64,000 bases of DNA from Rhizobium mayense. GTDB taxonomy: Bacteria; Pseudomonadota; Alphaproteobacteria; Rhizobiales; Rhizobiaceae. Position numbers and translations under genes: made by a program. How positions within the stretch are numbered: position 1 is the stretch's first letter; the number at the start of each line of letters is the position of its first letter. The notes beneath the pieces are model-generated. The model did no database searches and was not told the DNA's origin. It saw nothing but the letters and a program-made list of their open reading frames with translations. This document shows positions 38,907 through 47,581 of this stretch, piece after piece. Where the stretch lies: NCBI RefSeq assembly GCF_030272705.1, contig NZ_JARFYM010000016.1, positions 62,001-126,000 of the forward strand, in the 5' to 3' direction.

Positions 38907-40982
38907 TCACACGAAGCTGCGGCGAATGCCGAACTGCTCGAGTTTCCGGTAAAGCGTCGGCCGCGATATGCCGAGCCGCTGCGCTACCTTGCTAAGATTG
39001 CCACCTTCGGCCGCGAGCGCATTCTTGATCGCCTGTCGTTCTGCCTCTTCGAAACTGCAGACGGGGTTGTCCATTGCTTTTGTGATCGAGGCTTCCTGCC
39101 GAGCGGGAGGATCGGCAGACAGTTCGGTGATGTCGGCAGGCAGATCGTCAATGTCGATGAAGCCGTTTCGGGTGAGCAGATGCAGGCGCTCCACGAGATT
39201 GCGCAATTCGCGGACATTGCCCGGCCAATGATAGGCGAGGAGCGCGTCGAGCGCCTCGTTCGAGAAATGCAGCGGCTCTATCTCCTTGCGTGCCGCCAGC
39301 CGTCGGTTGAAATGTTCAAGCAGCAGCAGACTGTCGCCGTCACGTTCCCGCAGTGCCGGAATACGGATGGATACGGTGCTGATCCGATAGAACAGGTCTC
39401 TGCGGAAACGGCCGGCGCCGACCTCCGCTTTCAGGTCCCGGTTGGTGGAGGCGACAAGCCTGACATCGACCGGCCGCGCCTGGCTGTCGCCCAGACGGTG
39501 GACGACGCGCTCCTCCAGCACCCGTAGAAGGAAGGGCTGGATGTCCAAAGGCATCTCGCCGATCTCATCGAGGCTGAGGACGCCGCCGTTGGCGCGTTCG
39601 AATACACCGGCCTTACCATCGCGAGATGCCCCCGTGAAGGCACCGCTGACATGGCCGAACAGCTCGCTTCCGAAAAGTTCCTTGGTGATCGCACCGCAGT
39701 TGAACGCGATGAAGGGGTTGGCCGGTGAATTCCCGCCACCGGCATGGATGAGCCTGGCGAACAGCTCCTTGCCCACGCCGGTCTCGCCTTCGATCAGCAG
39801 CGAGGTCACGTCTTTCGTCTCGGCGACCCTGCAGGCGACGTCGATGGCGGCGAGAAGCGCGTCGCTTTCGCCGACGATCTGCGCGCGCGCCTCCTTCAAC
39901 CGCTGCGACGGCTCGCTGCCGCCGATACGGAATGTCTTGCTGATTGAGGCTTTCGGAAAGACCAGCGCCGCGCCGCGGACATGTCCGTCGAACTCCAGCG
40001 GACGTACGTGGCAGGATTGCATGTCTCGCGGAAGGGCGCGGGCAATGTTGTCGAGAAAGCCGGAGTTCGTCAGCTCCGGCAACCGACAGTGACTGCCATC
40101 CTGCAGGATGTCGCCAAAACGCTTCTTCTCGGTAATCGGTACGTTGTTGCTGTAGACGGCGCGCCCCTGCCGGTCGATGATCATGACGCCGTCGCTGGAA
40201 TGGTGATGGCTTGCCGACGCGATGAAGGCTTCGAGCAGGCGGATGCGTTCCTCATTCTGCGAGTCCGATAGCGCCCGTTCGATTTCGCGGGCCGCTGCGG
40301 CCACCAGCGCGATATTGTGCGGCCGAAAAATGTCGGGATGGCCAGAAAGATCGACAACGCCGATCACCTTCCCATCGAAGGGATCGCGGATCGGAGCACC
40401 GGCACAGGTCCATGTCTTGATGCCCGCGCAGAAATGCTCGGCGGCGTGAACGAAGACCGGTTCGCCGGTCCAGAGGGCCGTGCCGATGCCGTTGGTGCCA
40501 ACAACGTCCTCGGTCCACTTGCCACCCACTCCGAGATGAATGTCCATTCCGTCGTAGATGGTCTTCTTGTCGCCGATGACATCGATCAGTACACCCTCGC
40601 CGTCGGCGAGAACCAGCATCGCGCCGGTGCCATTGAGCATCCTGCCGATGGCGGAAAACGGACGCTTGGCCGCAACAAGCAGTTCGGAGCTGCCTCTCGC
40701 CAATGCTTCCACGACATCCTTGTCGGTTTCCAGTGGTGCTTCGTTGCGCTGTGCATCGATGCCGCCATTTGCGCAGCGATACCAGGAGTCGCCGATCGTC
40801 GACCTGACCGGCAGATAGGAACGGGCCGATTCGAGCCGTCCCTCCAGCAGGCTTTCCCAGGCCCGCATCGTTATCAGTTCATCGTAAGTCGAGTGGAACG
40901 CTGCATCGGCGGCCACCAGCTCACCGACATGTGCTGACCGAGAAGGGTTCGGGCTTCCTGCCGTATGCGAACCTTGCTTCAT
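38907..40982 (-). CDS. AcoR/MimR-like sigma-54 activator, likely regulator of the monooxygenase operon
   Basis: Enhancer-binding protein of 691 residues: N-terminal GAF-type sensor (about 100-250, ending HPDIFRPHNIALVAAAAREIE), a PAS-like region, an AAA+ domain with Walker A GETGVGKE and an intact GAFTGA loop (SGAFTGASRDG), and a C-terminal Fis HTH (NLSKVAQRLGISRPTLYRKL). ATG 40982 with GGGG upstream is preferred over 40997. It is convergent with the chaperonin gene. By synteny with mycobacterial mimR it should activate the sigma-54 promoter at 30478 in response to substrate; this is inferred. Confidence 0.92.
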   Translation of the reverse strand: MKQGSHTAGSPNPSRSAHVGELVAADAAFHSTYDELITMRAWESLLEGRLESARSYLPVRSTIGDSWYRCANGGIDAQRNEAPLETDKDVVEALARGSSELLVAAKRPFSAIGRMLNGTGAMLVLADGEGVLIDVIGDKKTIYDGMDIHLGVGGKWTEDVVGTNGIGTALWTGEPVFVHAAEHFCAGIKTWTCAGAPIRDPFDGKVIGVVDLSGHPDIFRPHNIALVAAAAREIERALSDSQNEERIRLLEAFIASASHHHSSDGVMIIDRQGRAVYSNNVPITEKKRFGDILQDGSHCRLPELTNSGFLDNIARALPRDMQSCHVRPLEFDGHVRGAALVFPKASISKTFRIGGSEPSQRLKEARAQIVGESDALLAAIDVACRVAETKDVTSLLIEGETGVGKELFARLIHAGGGNSPANPFIAFNCGAITKELFGSELFGHVSGAFTGASRDGKAGVFERANGGVLSLDEIGEMPLDIQPFLLRVLEERVVHRLGDSQARPVDVRLVASTNRDLKAEVGAGRFRRDLFYRISTVSIRIPALRERDGDSLLLLEHFNRRLAARKEIEPLHFSNEALDALLAYHWPGNVRELRNLVERLHLLTRNGFIDIDDLPADITELSADPPARQEASITKAMDNPVCSFEEAERQAIKNALAAEGGNLSKVAQRLGISRPTLYRKLEQFGIRRSFV

Positions 40983-41052
40983 GCGTGCACCCCGCATTTA
41001 AGTTGGATTTGACGTTAAAACGGCTTTGCGATCAAAACGCGGCCTGCCGCAG

Positions 41053-41535
41053 TCACGTCTCGGGAGGAATGTCGATCCTTTGGCCGATATCGGAAGCTAG
41101 CTCAATATTCGAGTAGGAGGGTCCGATAGTGACGCCGTCGACATCCGCCAGCAACCGGATCTCGTCATCCTCCAGGGGAGCGATGAAGCCGTTCGCACTG
41201 GTCGCGAGTATGAAGATCTTTGTGCCTCTTCGATCCCGAATGTCGCCGAAGTGCCTTAGCTGCCGCCCCGACGCAATGTCCACGGCGACCACACGGCCGT
41301 TGGCGGTCACTCTCACTCTGGGTTCGGGATGAGGTTCGGGCTTTTCGCCGTCGCCGATATGAATGATCAGGCCTTCCGCCTGCGGTGTCGGCTTCGGTTT
41401 TCTCAGTTCCGAGTAACGTCCGTTGCTGAGCTGATCCGCTAGCTTGGTGATGACACCCCGGTTCTGCTCTATTAGACGTTTGACCTGCACATCCTCCCGG
41501 CGCGGACCGTCGCGCTTCGAAAATATCTCGACCAT
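41053..41535 (-). CDS. Hypothetical protein (160 aa)
   Basis: A soluble protein of 160 residues without recognisable family. The N-terminal about 50 residues are charged and helical (KRDGPRREDVQVKRLIEQNR); after a Pro-rich linker (KPKPTPQ, KPEPHPEPR), a beta-rich C-terminal part follows (VRVTANGRVVAVDIASGRQL, TKIFILATSANGFIAPLEDDE). ATG 41535 has GGAGG upstream. It follows the same strand as the regulator but lies 5' of it, so the two may or may not share a transcript. Confidence 0.6.
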   Translation of the reverse strand: MVEIFSKRDGPRREDVQVKRLIEQNRGVITKLADQLSNGRYSELRKPKPTPQAEGLIIHIGDGEKPEPHPEPRVRVTANGRVVAVDIASGRQLRHFGDIRDRRGTKIFILATSANGFIAPLEDDEIRLLADVDGVTIGPSYSNIELASDIGQRIDIPPET

Positions 41536-41561
41536 GAATCCTCCCAGATTCCGTCTGGCCT

Positions 41562-41607
41562 AGCTATGCAATTTCTTGGCAGTGTCTTTGGCGGCTACTG
41601 CATAGCT
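41562..41607. repeat. 9-bp inverted repeat in the gap between hypothetical and LysR genes
   Basis: AGCTATGCA (41562-41570) and TGCATAGCT (41599-41607) are perfect arms with a 28-nt spacer, about 30-70 nt upstream of the 160-residue protein's start on the minus strand. It could be an operator pair; no factor can be named. Confidence 0.35.
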
Positions 41608-41673
41608 GGATTCTGAGTATCCTACATGAGGATCGGGGCCGCAAGGTGGTACCCGAATGCGGCATCGGCGCGG

Positions 41674-42606
41674 CTAGCGCTCCGGCCGCGGCTTTTCGAT
41701 TCCCGGGATGAGGCCAATCTGCCCGGCAAGAAAGTCAACCAGCAGCCGGACTCGCGCGATGCCCGCGCGATCTGGGACAATCAACATGCTCAGTGGAACC
41801 GGCGGCGGCAAATAGTCCGGCAGGATCGCCTCCAGCCGACCAGCCGCCAGGAAATCATCGACAAGCCATCGATGGGCGGGTGCGATGCCGCGCCCGGCAA
41901 CGAGGGCCTCGCGCGCGGCAAGGCCATGATCGACCCGAAATCGTCCTGCGAATGGAACGGCATGGTGCTGACCGTCGGGCCCTCGCAAGCTTAGGACATC
42001 GCTGCCGGCAACGTTGGACATGCGGATGCCCTCATGGCCGGAAAGGTCCTGTGGGCCAGTCGGCCTTCCCCGTGCCGCCAGATACTCCGGTGCCGCGACA
42101 AGCAAGCGCCGGGACTGGCCGAGGGCTCGCAGTTTCATCGAACTGTCGGTGAGCGGGCCAAGGCGAAGTGCGACATCGACACCCTCGCGCACGAGGTCGA
42201 CGCGCTCGTCGGTCAGGCTGAGGTCGACCCCGATGTCAGGATAGCGGTCCTGAAAGGCAAAGATCAGTCGGCTGACGTGCAAGACTCCGAAAGCCGCCGT
42301 GCAGGATATCCGGATCGTGCCGGCGGGCGCGCCGCGTGTGCCCCGCGCCTCATCGCTGGCCTGCTCGACGAGGCGCAGGATTTGAACGCAATTGTCATAA
42401 TAGCGGCTACCCTCGTCGGTCATCGCGACACGCCGGGTGGTTCTGCTGAGCAAAGCCACACCCACGGCTTCCTCCAGCTCCCGCAGATGCCGCGTAATCG
42501 TCGACTGGCCGACACCGAGTTCCCGCGCAACCGCCGACAGGCTCCCTCGTTCGGCGACCCGGACGAAGGTGCGCATCCGCTCGAGAGTGACGTCCAACTT
42601 ATCCAT
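41674..42606 (-). CDS. LysR-family transcriptional regulator
   Basis: A 310-residue LysR-type regulator. The winged HTH is clear at the N-terminus (LERMRTFVRVAERGSLSAVARELGVGQSTITRHLRELEE), followed by the periplasmic-binding-like effector domain (RISCTAAFGVLHVSRLIFAF). It is divergent from a flavodoxin-fold quinone-oxidoreductase-like gene with 93 nt between the starts, the usual arrangement for autoregulation and activation of the neighbour. The effector is unknown, possibly a quinone or electrophile. Confidence 0.92.
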   Translation of the reverse strand: MDKLDVTLERMRTFVRVAERGSLSAVARELGVGQSTITRHLRELEEAVGVALLSRTTRRVAMTDEGSRYYDNCVQILRLVEQASDEARGTRGAPAGTIRISCTAAFGVLHVSRLIFAFQDRYPDIGVDLSLTDERVDLVREGVDVALRLGPLTDSSMKLRALGQSRRLLVAAPEYLAARGRPTGPQDLSGHEGIRMSNVAGSDVLSLRGPDGQHHAVPFAGRFRVDHGLAAREALVAGRGIAPAHRWLVDDFLAAGRLEAILPDYLPPPVPLSMLIVPDRAGIARVRLLVDFLAGQIGLIPGIEKPRPER

Positions 42607-42621
42607 TATTTGGCATAATCT

Positions 42622-42638
42622 TATGCATTCCCTGCATA
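42622..42638. promoter_or_regulatory. LysR-type operator candidate
   Basis: TATGCA-ttccc-TGCATA is a perfect 6+6 inverted repeat that fits the T-N11-A LysR-box layout. It lies in the intergenic region between the divergent lysR and quinone-reductase-like genes, 16 nt upstream of the lysR ATG. Confidence 0.55.
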
Positions 42639-42699
42639 TAGCGGATTATCGCTACACGATCTAGCGTGAGATCGACCGACCAACCAGGAAGACCGATCC

Positions 42700-43491
42700 A
42701 TGAAAGTTCTACTTGTCTTTGCCCATCCCGAACCGCGCTCGCTCAACGGGGCGCTCCGCGACGTCGCCGTCGAGGAGCTCGAGTCCCAGGGCCATGAGGT
42801 GCGCGTGTCGGACCTTTATGCCGACGGCTGGAAATCCAACATCGACCGTGCCGACTTTCCGTGGCTAACGCCCGATGCTCAACTCGTGCCGATCGCAGCT
42901 TCCAAAAAGGCATTCGAGGCCAATGTGCTGACCGAGGATGTCAAAGCCGAGATCGAAAAGCTGTCGTGGGCCGATATGCTGATTCTGCAGTTCCCGCTCT
43001 GGTGGTTCACCATGCCGGCAATTCTCAAGGGTTGGATTGACCGAGTGTTCGCCTATGGCTTTGCCTATGGGGTGGGTGAACACAGCGATAAGCGGTGGGG
43101 TGACCGCTACGGAGAGGGAACTCTCGCTGGAAAGCGCGCAATGCTGATCGTAACCGCCGGCGGCTGGGAAGAGCATTATACTGCGCGCGGAATCAACGGA
43201 CCGATCGACGATCTGCTATTTCCGATCAATCACGGCATCCTTTATTATCCGGGCTACGAGGTGCTTCCGCCCTTCGTGGTCTATAGAGTCGATCGTTTCG
43301 ACGAGGCCGGCTTCCAATCGGCAGCGGAACGCTTGCGCGAGAGGATGCGGACGATCGAAACCACCTCGCCCACCCCCTATCGGCAGCAGAATGGCGGCGA
43401 CTATCTGATCCCCAGCATGCAGCTCCGCACCGAGCTGGGTGATCCGGGTGCGACCGGCTTCGCACTTCATCTGAACGGCACCGACGGTTAA
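42700..43491 (+). CDS. NAD(P)H dehydrogenase (quinone)-like flavoprotein
   Basis: A 263-residue protein of the flavodoxin-like NQO/MdaB family, which carries out two-electron reduction of quinones or related electrophiles using FMN/FAD and NAD(P)H. Visible: the N-terminal flavodoxin strand-loop KVLLVFAHPEPRSLNGAL, the family motif LQFPLWWFTMPAILKGWIDRVF (about 91-112) and TAGGWEEHY. ATG 42700 has AGGAAG upstream. Expected to be regulated by the divergent LysR protein. Confidence 0.87.
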   Translation: MKVLLVFAHPEPRSLNGALRDVAVEELESQGHEVRVSDLYADGWKSNIDRADFPWLTPDAQLVPIAASKKAFEANVLTEDVKAEIEKLSWADMLILQFPLWWFTMPAILKGWIDRVFAYGFAYGVGEHSDKRWGDRYGEGTLAGKRAMLIVTAGGWEEHYTARGINGPIDDLLFPINHGILYYPGYEVLPPFVVYRVDRFDEAGFQSAAERLRERMRTIETTSPTPYRQQNGGDYLIPSMQLRTELGDPGATGFALHLNGTDG

Positions 43492-43535
43492 CCTCAGTGC
43501 AATGGCCCTCCCCTAAGGAGAGGGCCAAAGACGCA

Positions 43536-45476
43536 TCAGAGTTCTTCCCACTCGTCCTGAGCGACCGCAGCAGCCGTTGCCCTGCCGCCAAAAGCCTTGG
43601 CGACCGTTCGCCCCAAAGCCCGTGCCGGAGAAGCGGCCGGCTTTGAGCGCGCCGTCGCCATTGCCGGTCGTGCGGAAGCCGTCTGCGATGCATCGCTGAG
43701 CTTGAATTGATGCAGCAAATCGTTGAGCGAAGCGGCCTCGCGCGCGAGCGCATGGCTGGCGGCCGTCTGTTCCTCGACCATAGCAGCATTTTGTTGCGTG
43801 CCTTGGTCCATATTATTGACGGCGGTGTTGATTTCCTGCAGGCCCGTCGACTGTTCACGGGTCGCAGTAACGATGGCGCCGACGTGGCGATTGATCTCCT
43901 GCACTTCGGAAACGATCGTCTCCAGCGCCTTGCCGGTTTCGCCGACCAGCGACACGCCGGTATTGACCTGATCGCTCGACGTAGTGATCAGCGCCTTGAT
44001 CTCCCTGGCGGCATTGGCGGAACGCTGAGCCAGCTCTCGGACCTCCTGGGCAACGACGGCGAAACCCTTACCAGCATCACCGGCTCGGGCAGCCTCAACG
44101 CCGGCGTTCAGAGCCAGAAGGTTGGTCTGGAAAGCGATGTCGTCGATGACGCTGATGATGTTGCTGATCTCACCCGAGGACTTTTCGATCTGCTGCATGG
44201 CGGAGACCGCCTTGCGCACCACTTCGCCGGACCTTTCGGCGCCGAGGCGGGCGCGCTCGACGAGATGGCCAACATCTTCGGCGCGCTTGGCCGAATCGCG
44301 AACCGTCGTCGTCACCTGTTCGAGGGCTGCTGCGGTCTCCTCGACGGCGGCCGCCTGCTGCTCCGTGCGGCGGGCAAGATCGTCGGCGGCGGAGCGAATT
44401 TCGCCGGCTCCCGCATTGATCGCCGATGCGTTGCGGCCGACCGACTGCAGGGCCGCTTCTAGCTTATCGACGGCATTGTTGAAGTCGGCGCGAACATTGT
44501 CGAACTGCGGCGCAAAGGCGCGATCGAGACGCGCAGCGATATCGCCGGAGGCAAGCACGGAAAGCCCGCTGGCCAACGACTCCATGGCGAAGCGGATTTC
44601 GCCCTCTTCGCGAGCCTTCTGCTCGTCGCTCATCTGGCGCTGACGCTCGGCGTCGCCGCGCATACGCTCGGTCTCACCGGAAAGACGCAACTTCTCGATC
44701 GCTGCATCCTTGAAGACGAGGACGGCATCGGCCATGCGGCCGACCTCATCGCCACGGCCAATGGCCGGCACGTCGATATCGTGTTCGCCGCTGGCCAGGC
44801 GATCCATGGCGGCGGTCATGCCGACGATCGGGCGAACGATGGTGCGCGCGAGCAGCCAGGCAAGCACGGCTGCGGCCAGCGAGGCGATGATGCCGCCGGC
44901 AATCAGTGTCAGACGCAGGTCGGCATTGGCATCATCCTGCGTGGCAGCCAGGGCATCGGCCTTGGCGCGGGCGGCCTGCTTTATCTTGGCTGCCGCCTCG
45001 CGGAAGCCGTCGAGCTGGCCTTTCGTCTCGTTCTGGCCGATCTTGACGATCTGATCGAGAGGCATCTCGGTTTCCTTGCGCGCCTTCATCTGCGGCTCGG
45101 CTAGCTGATGGAAGTAGAGGTCGGCGGCCTTCTGCATGCCGTCGATCGCCGAGAGCAGGTCCGGCTCATCGGCTGAAACCGTCTTGGCGGCGGCGATGCT
45201 TTTCAGCATACGAGCGCGATTGTTGCCGACGTCGCCATAGGTGCTGTCGCTGCGCAGCAGCAGGAAGCCGCGCAGGTTGACGGCCTGCTCAAGCATGGCT
45301 TGCAGGGAATCGTCGATCAGATTGACGAGCTGCTGCGACTTGACCTGTTCGGCGGCGGCTTGTGCGGATACGTCTTCCTTGGCGTAAACGAATGCGGAAA
45401 CGCAGGCGAAAATAGCGATAAGTGCGGCAAAGGTGATGGCGAGTTTGCCATTCAAAGAAAGGTTTTTCGCAAACAT
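43536..45476 (-). CDS. Methyl-accepting chemotaxis protein
   Basis: A 646-residue chemoreceptor: TM1 (about 11-30), a helical ligand-binding region with 4-helix-bundle character (about 31-185), TM2 (about 187-209), HAMP domain (RTIVRPIVGMTAAMDRLASGEHDIDVPAIGRGDEVGRM), then a second HAMP-like stretch and the signalling hairpin with the conserved tip NLLALNAGVEAARAGDAGKGFAVVA. The very C-terminus is DEWEEL, resembling the xWxx-type pentapeptide that tethers CheR. Ligand unknown; placed beside the monooxygenase island, so sensing of a growth substrate is possible but unproven. Confidence 0.93.
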   Translation of the reverse strand: MFAKNLSLNGKLAITFAALIAIFACVSAFVYAKEDVSAQAAAEQVKSQQLVNLIDDSLQAMLEQAVNLRGFLLLRSDSTYGDVGNNRARMLKSIAAAKTVSADEPDLLSAIDGMQKAADLYFHQLAEPQMKARKETEMPLDQIVKIGQNETKGQLDGFREAAAKIKQAARAKADALAATQDDANADLRLTLIAGGIIASLAAAVLAWLLARTIVRPIVGMTAAMDRLASGEHDIDVPAIGRGDEVGRMADAVLVFKDAAIEKLRLSGETERMRGDAERQRQMSDEQKAREEGEIRFAMESLASGLSVLASGDIAARLDRAFAPQFDNVRADFNNAVDKLEAALQSVGRNASAINAGAGEIRSAADDLARRTEQQAAAVEETAAALEQVTTTVRDSAKRAEDVGHLVERARLGAERSGEVVRKAVSAMQQIEKSSGEISNIISVIDDIAFQTNLLALNAGVEAARAGDAGKGFAVVAQEVRELAQRSANAAREIKALITTSSDQVNTGVSLVGETGKALETIVSEVQEINRHVGAIVTATREQSTGLQEINTAVNNMDQGTQQNAAMVEEQTAASHALAREAASLNDLLHQFKLSDASQTASARPAMATARSKPAASPARALGRTVAKAFGGRATAAAVAQDEWEEL

Positions 45477-45706
45477 GGGCGAGCGCCTCCTGAGCGCTGG
45501 TCCTGGTAAACATCTACGGGCCTGCCGGGAGGAGCGCGGCCGGATGTTCGAAAATTCAGAGAAAAAGCATGATTGGGCGCAAAAGGGGCGAAGCCATCAT
45601 GGCAGGCGATTATCCCCGACACAGATAATCGCAATCGTATGCATAACTAGGCGCTACAACTTTAAAATCACTTAATTTTGTGCGGTGCAATAAGCGCAGC
45701 GATACC

Positions 45707-46714
45707 CTAATTCTGGGGTGCCGCGTTGAGGATCAGAATATCCAGATCGTGTTCAGGGTAGAAATCCTCTGCGGTCATCTGAAAAGTTGTCGGGCCGGTC
45801 TTCTTGACGCCCGTGCCGCAGAAACTGACGTAGTTGTCCGGGCTGCCCTTATCGACCGTCAACTGGAAATGCTTGATCGGGCCGGACCAGTTGGCGCCGG
45901 TGCTGAGCACGTAGGAAATCCAGCTTTCGGTATAGCCGCGGCCACCCTTGTCGGCGGCTGCGGATAGTTTGCCGGCGGTTTTGACGAGGGCGTCGTCCAC
46001 GCAGTATTTGGCCTGATAGCTCTTGAGCTGCGCTTTCTTGTAATCGTCTTCGCCGGCAAAGGTGATGGCGACCGTGCCGCCGACGCTCGGCTTGTAACGA
46101 TGCTGGACGCTAATATTGGCGTTAGCCGGAAATCTGGTGCGCCACCAATAGGTCGTATGCAGGGTCCACATCGGCGTCGGATGATGCTTCATGCCCTGGC
46201 CGTCATTGTCGTATTCGTCATCGGCAATGAGGCCGCGAGCCGTCCAATCCTCGAGCAGCTCAGGCGGCAGCTTCGCAACCGCGTCCAGCGTCGCCTTGCT
46301 GAGCGGCAGCAGCGGGATGTTGTGCGCCTTGAGCTCCGCCGTCATGTCTATACCGGCGACGGTGACGCTCTGTTGCAAGGTCGGCGTGATCGGCTTGCCG
46401 TCCTGCGCGACAGTGAAATCGAGGAAATTGTCGGCATCGACGTCAGCGATTGCCACGATGCTGTCGATATCGCCCTCAATATCGGGCATCGGAAAGGCGA
46501 CGACGCTTTCGACATCCTTATCCGAGGTGTTCTGGAAGATGTAGTCGACCTTCACCTCCGTCGGGGAAATGAAGAGCTTTTCGTCCTCCATGCTGATGTC
46601 GCCGGTGCGGACATAGGCCAAGCCGCCGGTCTTCAGCTCCGCCATGGTGTCATTCGCCAAGGCTGGCGTGGCAAACATCGCCATAGCCATCGCATAGCCG
46701 CAAACTCCGCGCAT
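45707..46714 (-). CDS. DUF4424 family secreted protein
   Basis: A protein of about 335 residues with an N-terminal signal peptide (MRGVCGYAMAMAMFATPALA) and a mature domain matching the DUF4424 family (NDTMAELKTGGLAYVRTGDISMEDEKLFISPTEV, VDYIFQNTSDKDVESVVAFPMPD). It is probably periplasmic; two Cys in the C-terminal part may pair. Start 46714 has GGGGG upstream; 46726 is an alternative ATG. Function not known. It is divergent from tlyA by 126 nt; the chemoreceptor follows on the same strand after 230 nt with no supported gene between. Confidence 0.75.
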   Translation of the reverse strand: MRGVCGYAMAMAMFATPALANDTMAELKTGGLAYVRTGDISMEDEKLFISPTEVKVDYIFQNTSDKDVESVVAFPMPDIEGDIDSIVAIADVDADNFLDFTVAQDGKPITPTLQQSVTVAGIDMTAELKAHNIPLLPLSKATLDAVAKLPPELLEDWTARGLIADDEYDNDGQGMKHHPTPMWTLHTTYWWRTRFPANANISVQHRYKPSVGGTVAITFAGEDDYKKAQLKSYQAKYCVDDALVKTAGKLSAAADKGGRGYTESWISYVLSTGANWSGPIKHFQLTVDKGSPDNYVSFCGTGVKKTGPTTFQMTAEDFYPEHDLDILILNAAPQN

Positions 46715-46840
46715 TCGAACCCCCATCTACCACCGGTTTGTGGCGATTATGGCGAGCAACCGCATAGCGTCAACGCCGACATTCGCCACCATCAACATAA
46801 AATGCTTGCAACGCAGACCATTGCCCGGCATGGACAGCCC

Positions 46841-47581
46841 ATGTCCGAACCGCAACGCCTCGACCAGCTTCTCGTTTCCCTCTCGCTTTTCGCCAGCCGC
46901 TCGCGGGCGCGCGACGCCATTCAGCGCGGCACCGTGACGGTTGACGGCAAGGTGGTGAGCAAGCCCGGAGCATTGTTTACGGAAGATGCCGAAATCGCCA
47001 TCGACGATCCGGCTCAGGACTATGTTTCGCGGGCCGCGCTGAAGCTGGTAGCCGCGCTGGATCATTTCCAACTCGACCCCAGAGGGCGGCACTGTCTCGA
47101 TGTCGGTGCTTCGACCGGCGGCTTCACCGAAGTGCTGCTGCTGCGGGGTGCGGCACATGTCACAGCCATCGATGTCGGCCATGGCCAGATGCATCCTCGC
47201 ATATCAGCCGATCCGCGGGTCACCAATATCGAGGGACTGAACGCCCGCAACCTGACGGCCGAGGATATTGGCGAGCCGGTAACCCTCATCGTCTCCGACG
47301 TCTCCTTCATCTCGCTGAAGCTGGCGCTGGCGCCGGCCCTTGCATTCGCAGAGCCGCGCTCGCATTGTGTGCTGCTTGTGAAGCCGCAATTCGAGGCCGG
47401 GCGCGAAGCGATCGGCAAGGCCGGCCTGTTGAAGGACCCCTCCTCGGCGCCGACGGTTGCGGCGGAGCTGGAACGCTGGCTCATCGAGGACATGGGCTGG
47501 CGGAGCCTCGGCCTCATTCCCTCGCCGATCGCGGGTGGCGACGGCAATCAAGAATTTCTTCTCGCAGGGATCAAGCCATGA
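46841..47581 (+). CDS. tlyA: TlyA-family rRNA 2'-O-methyltransferase (S4 + FtsJ)
   Basis: A 246-residue protein with an N-terminal S4 RNA-binding domain (QRLDQLLVSLSLFASRSRARDAIQRGTV) and an FtsJ-like SAM methyltransferase domain (LDVGASTGGFTEVLLLRGA, VSFISL, VKPQFE). TlyA proteins 2'-O-methylate rRNA; older annotation as haemolysin is common. The frame is open far upstream, but ATG 46841 begins at the S4 domain; the ribosome site is weak. Its stop overlaps the next start (ATGA), so the two RNA methyltransferase genes are coupled. Confidence 0.9.
   Translation: MSEPQRLDQLLVSLSLFASRSRARDAIQRGTVTVDGKVVSKPGALFTEDAEIAIDDPAQDYVSRAALKLVAALDHFQLDPRGRHCLDVGASTGGFTEVLLLRGAAHVTAIDVGHGQMHPRISADPRVTNIEGLNARNLTAEDIGEPVTLIVSDVSFISLKLALAPALAFAEPRSHCVLLVKPQFEAGREAIGKAGLLKDPSSAPTVAAELERWLIEDMGWRSLGLIPSPIAGGDGNQEFLLAGIKP

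Noticed and set aside
46100..46840. Long open frame upstream of tlyA on the plus strand
   Set aside because: It lies antisense to the DUF4424 gene, has low-complexity shadow composition, and the S4 domain of TlyA begins only at 46841.
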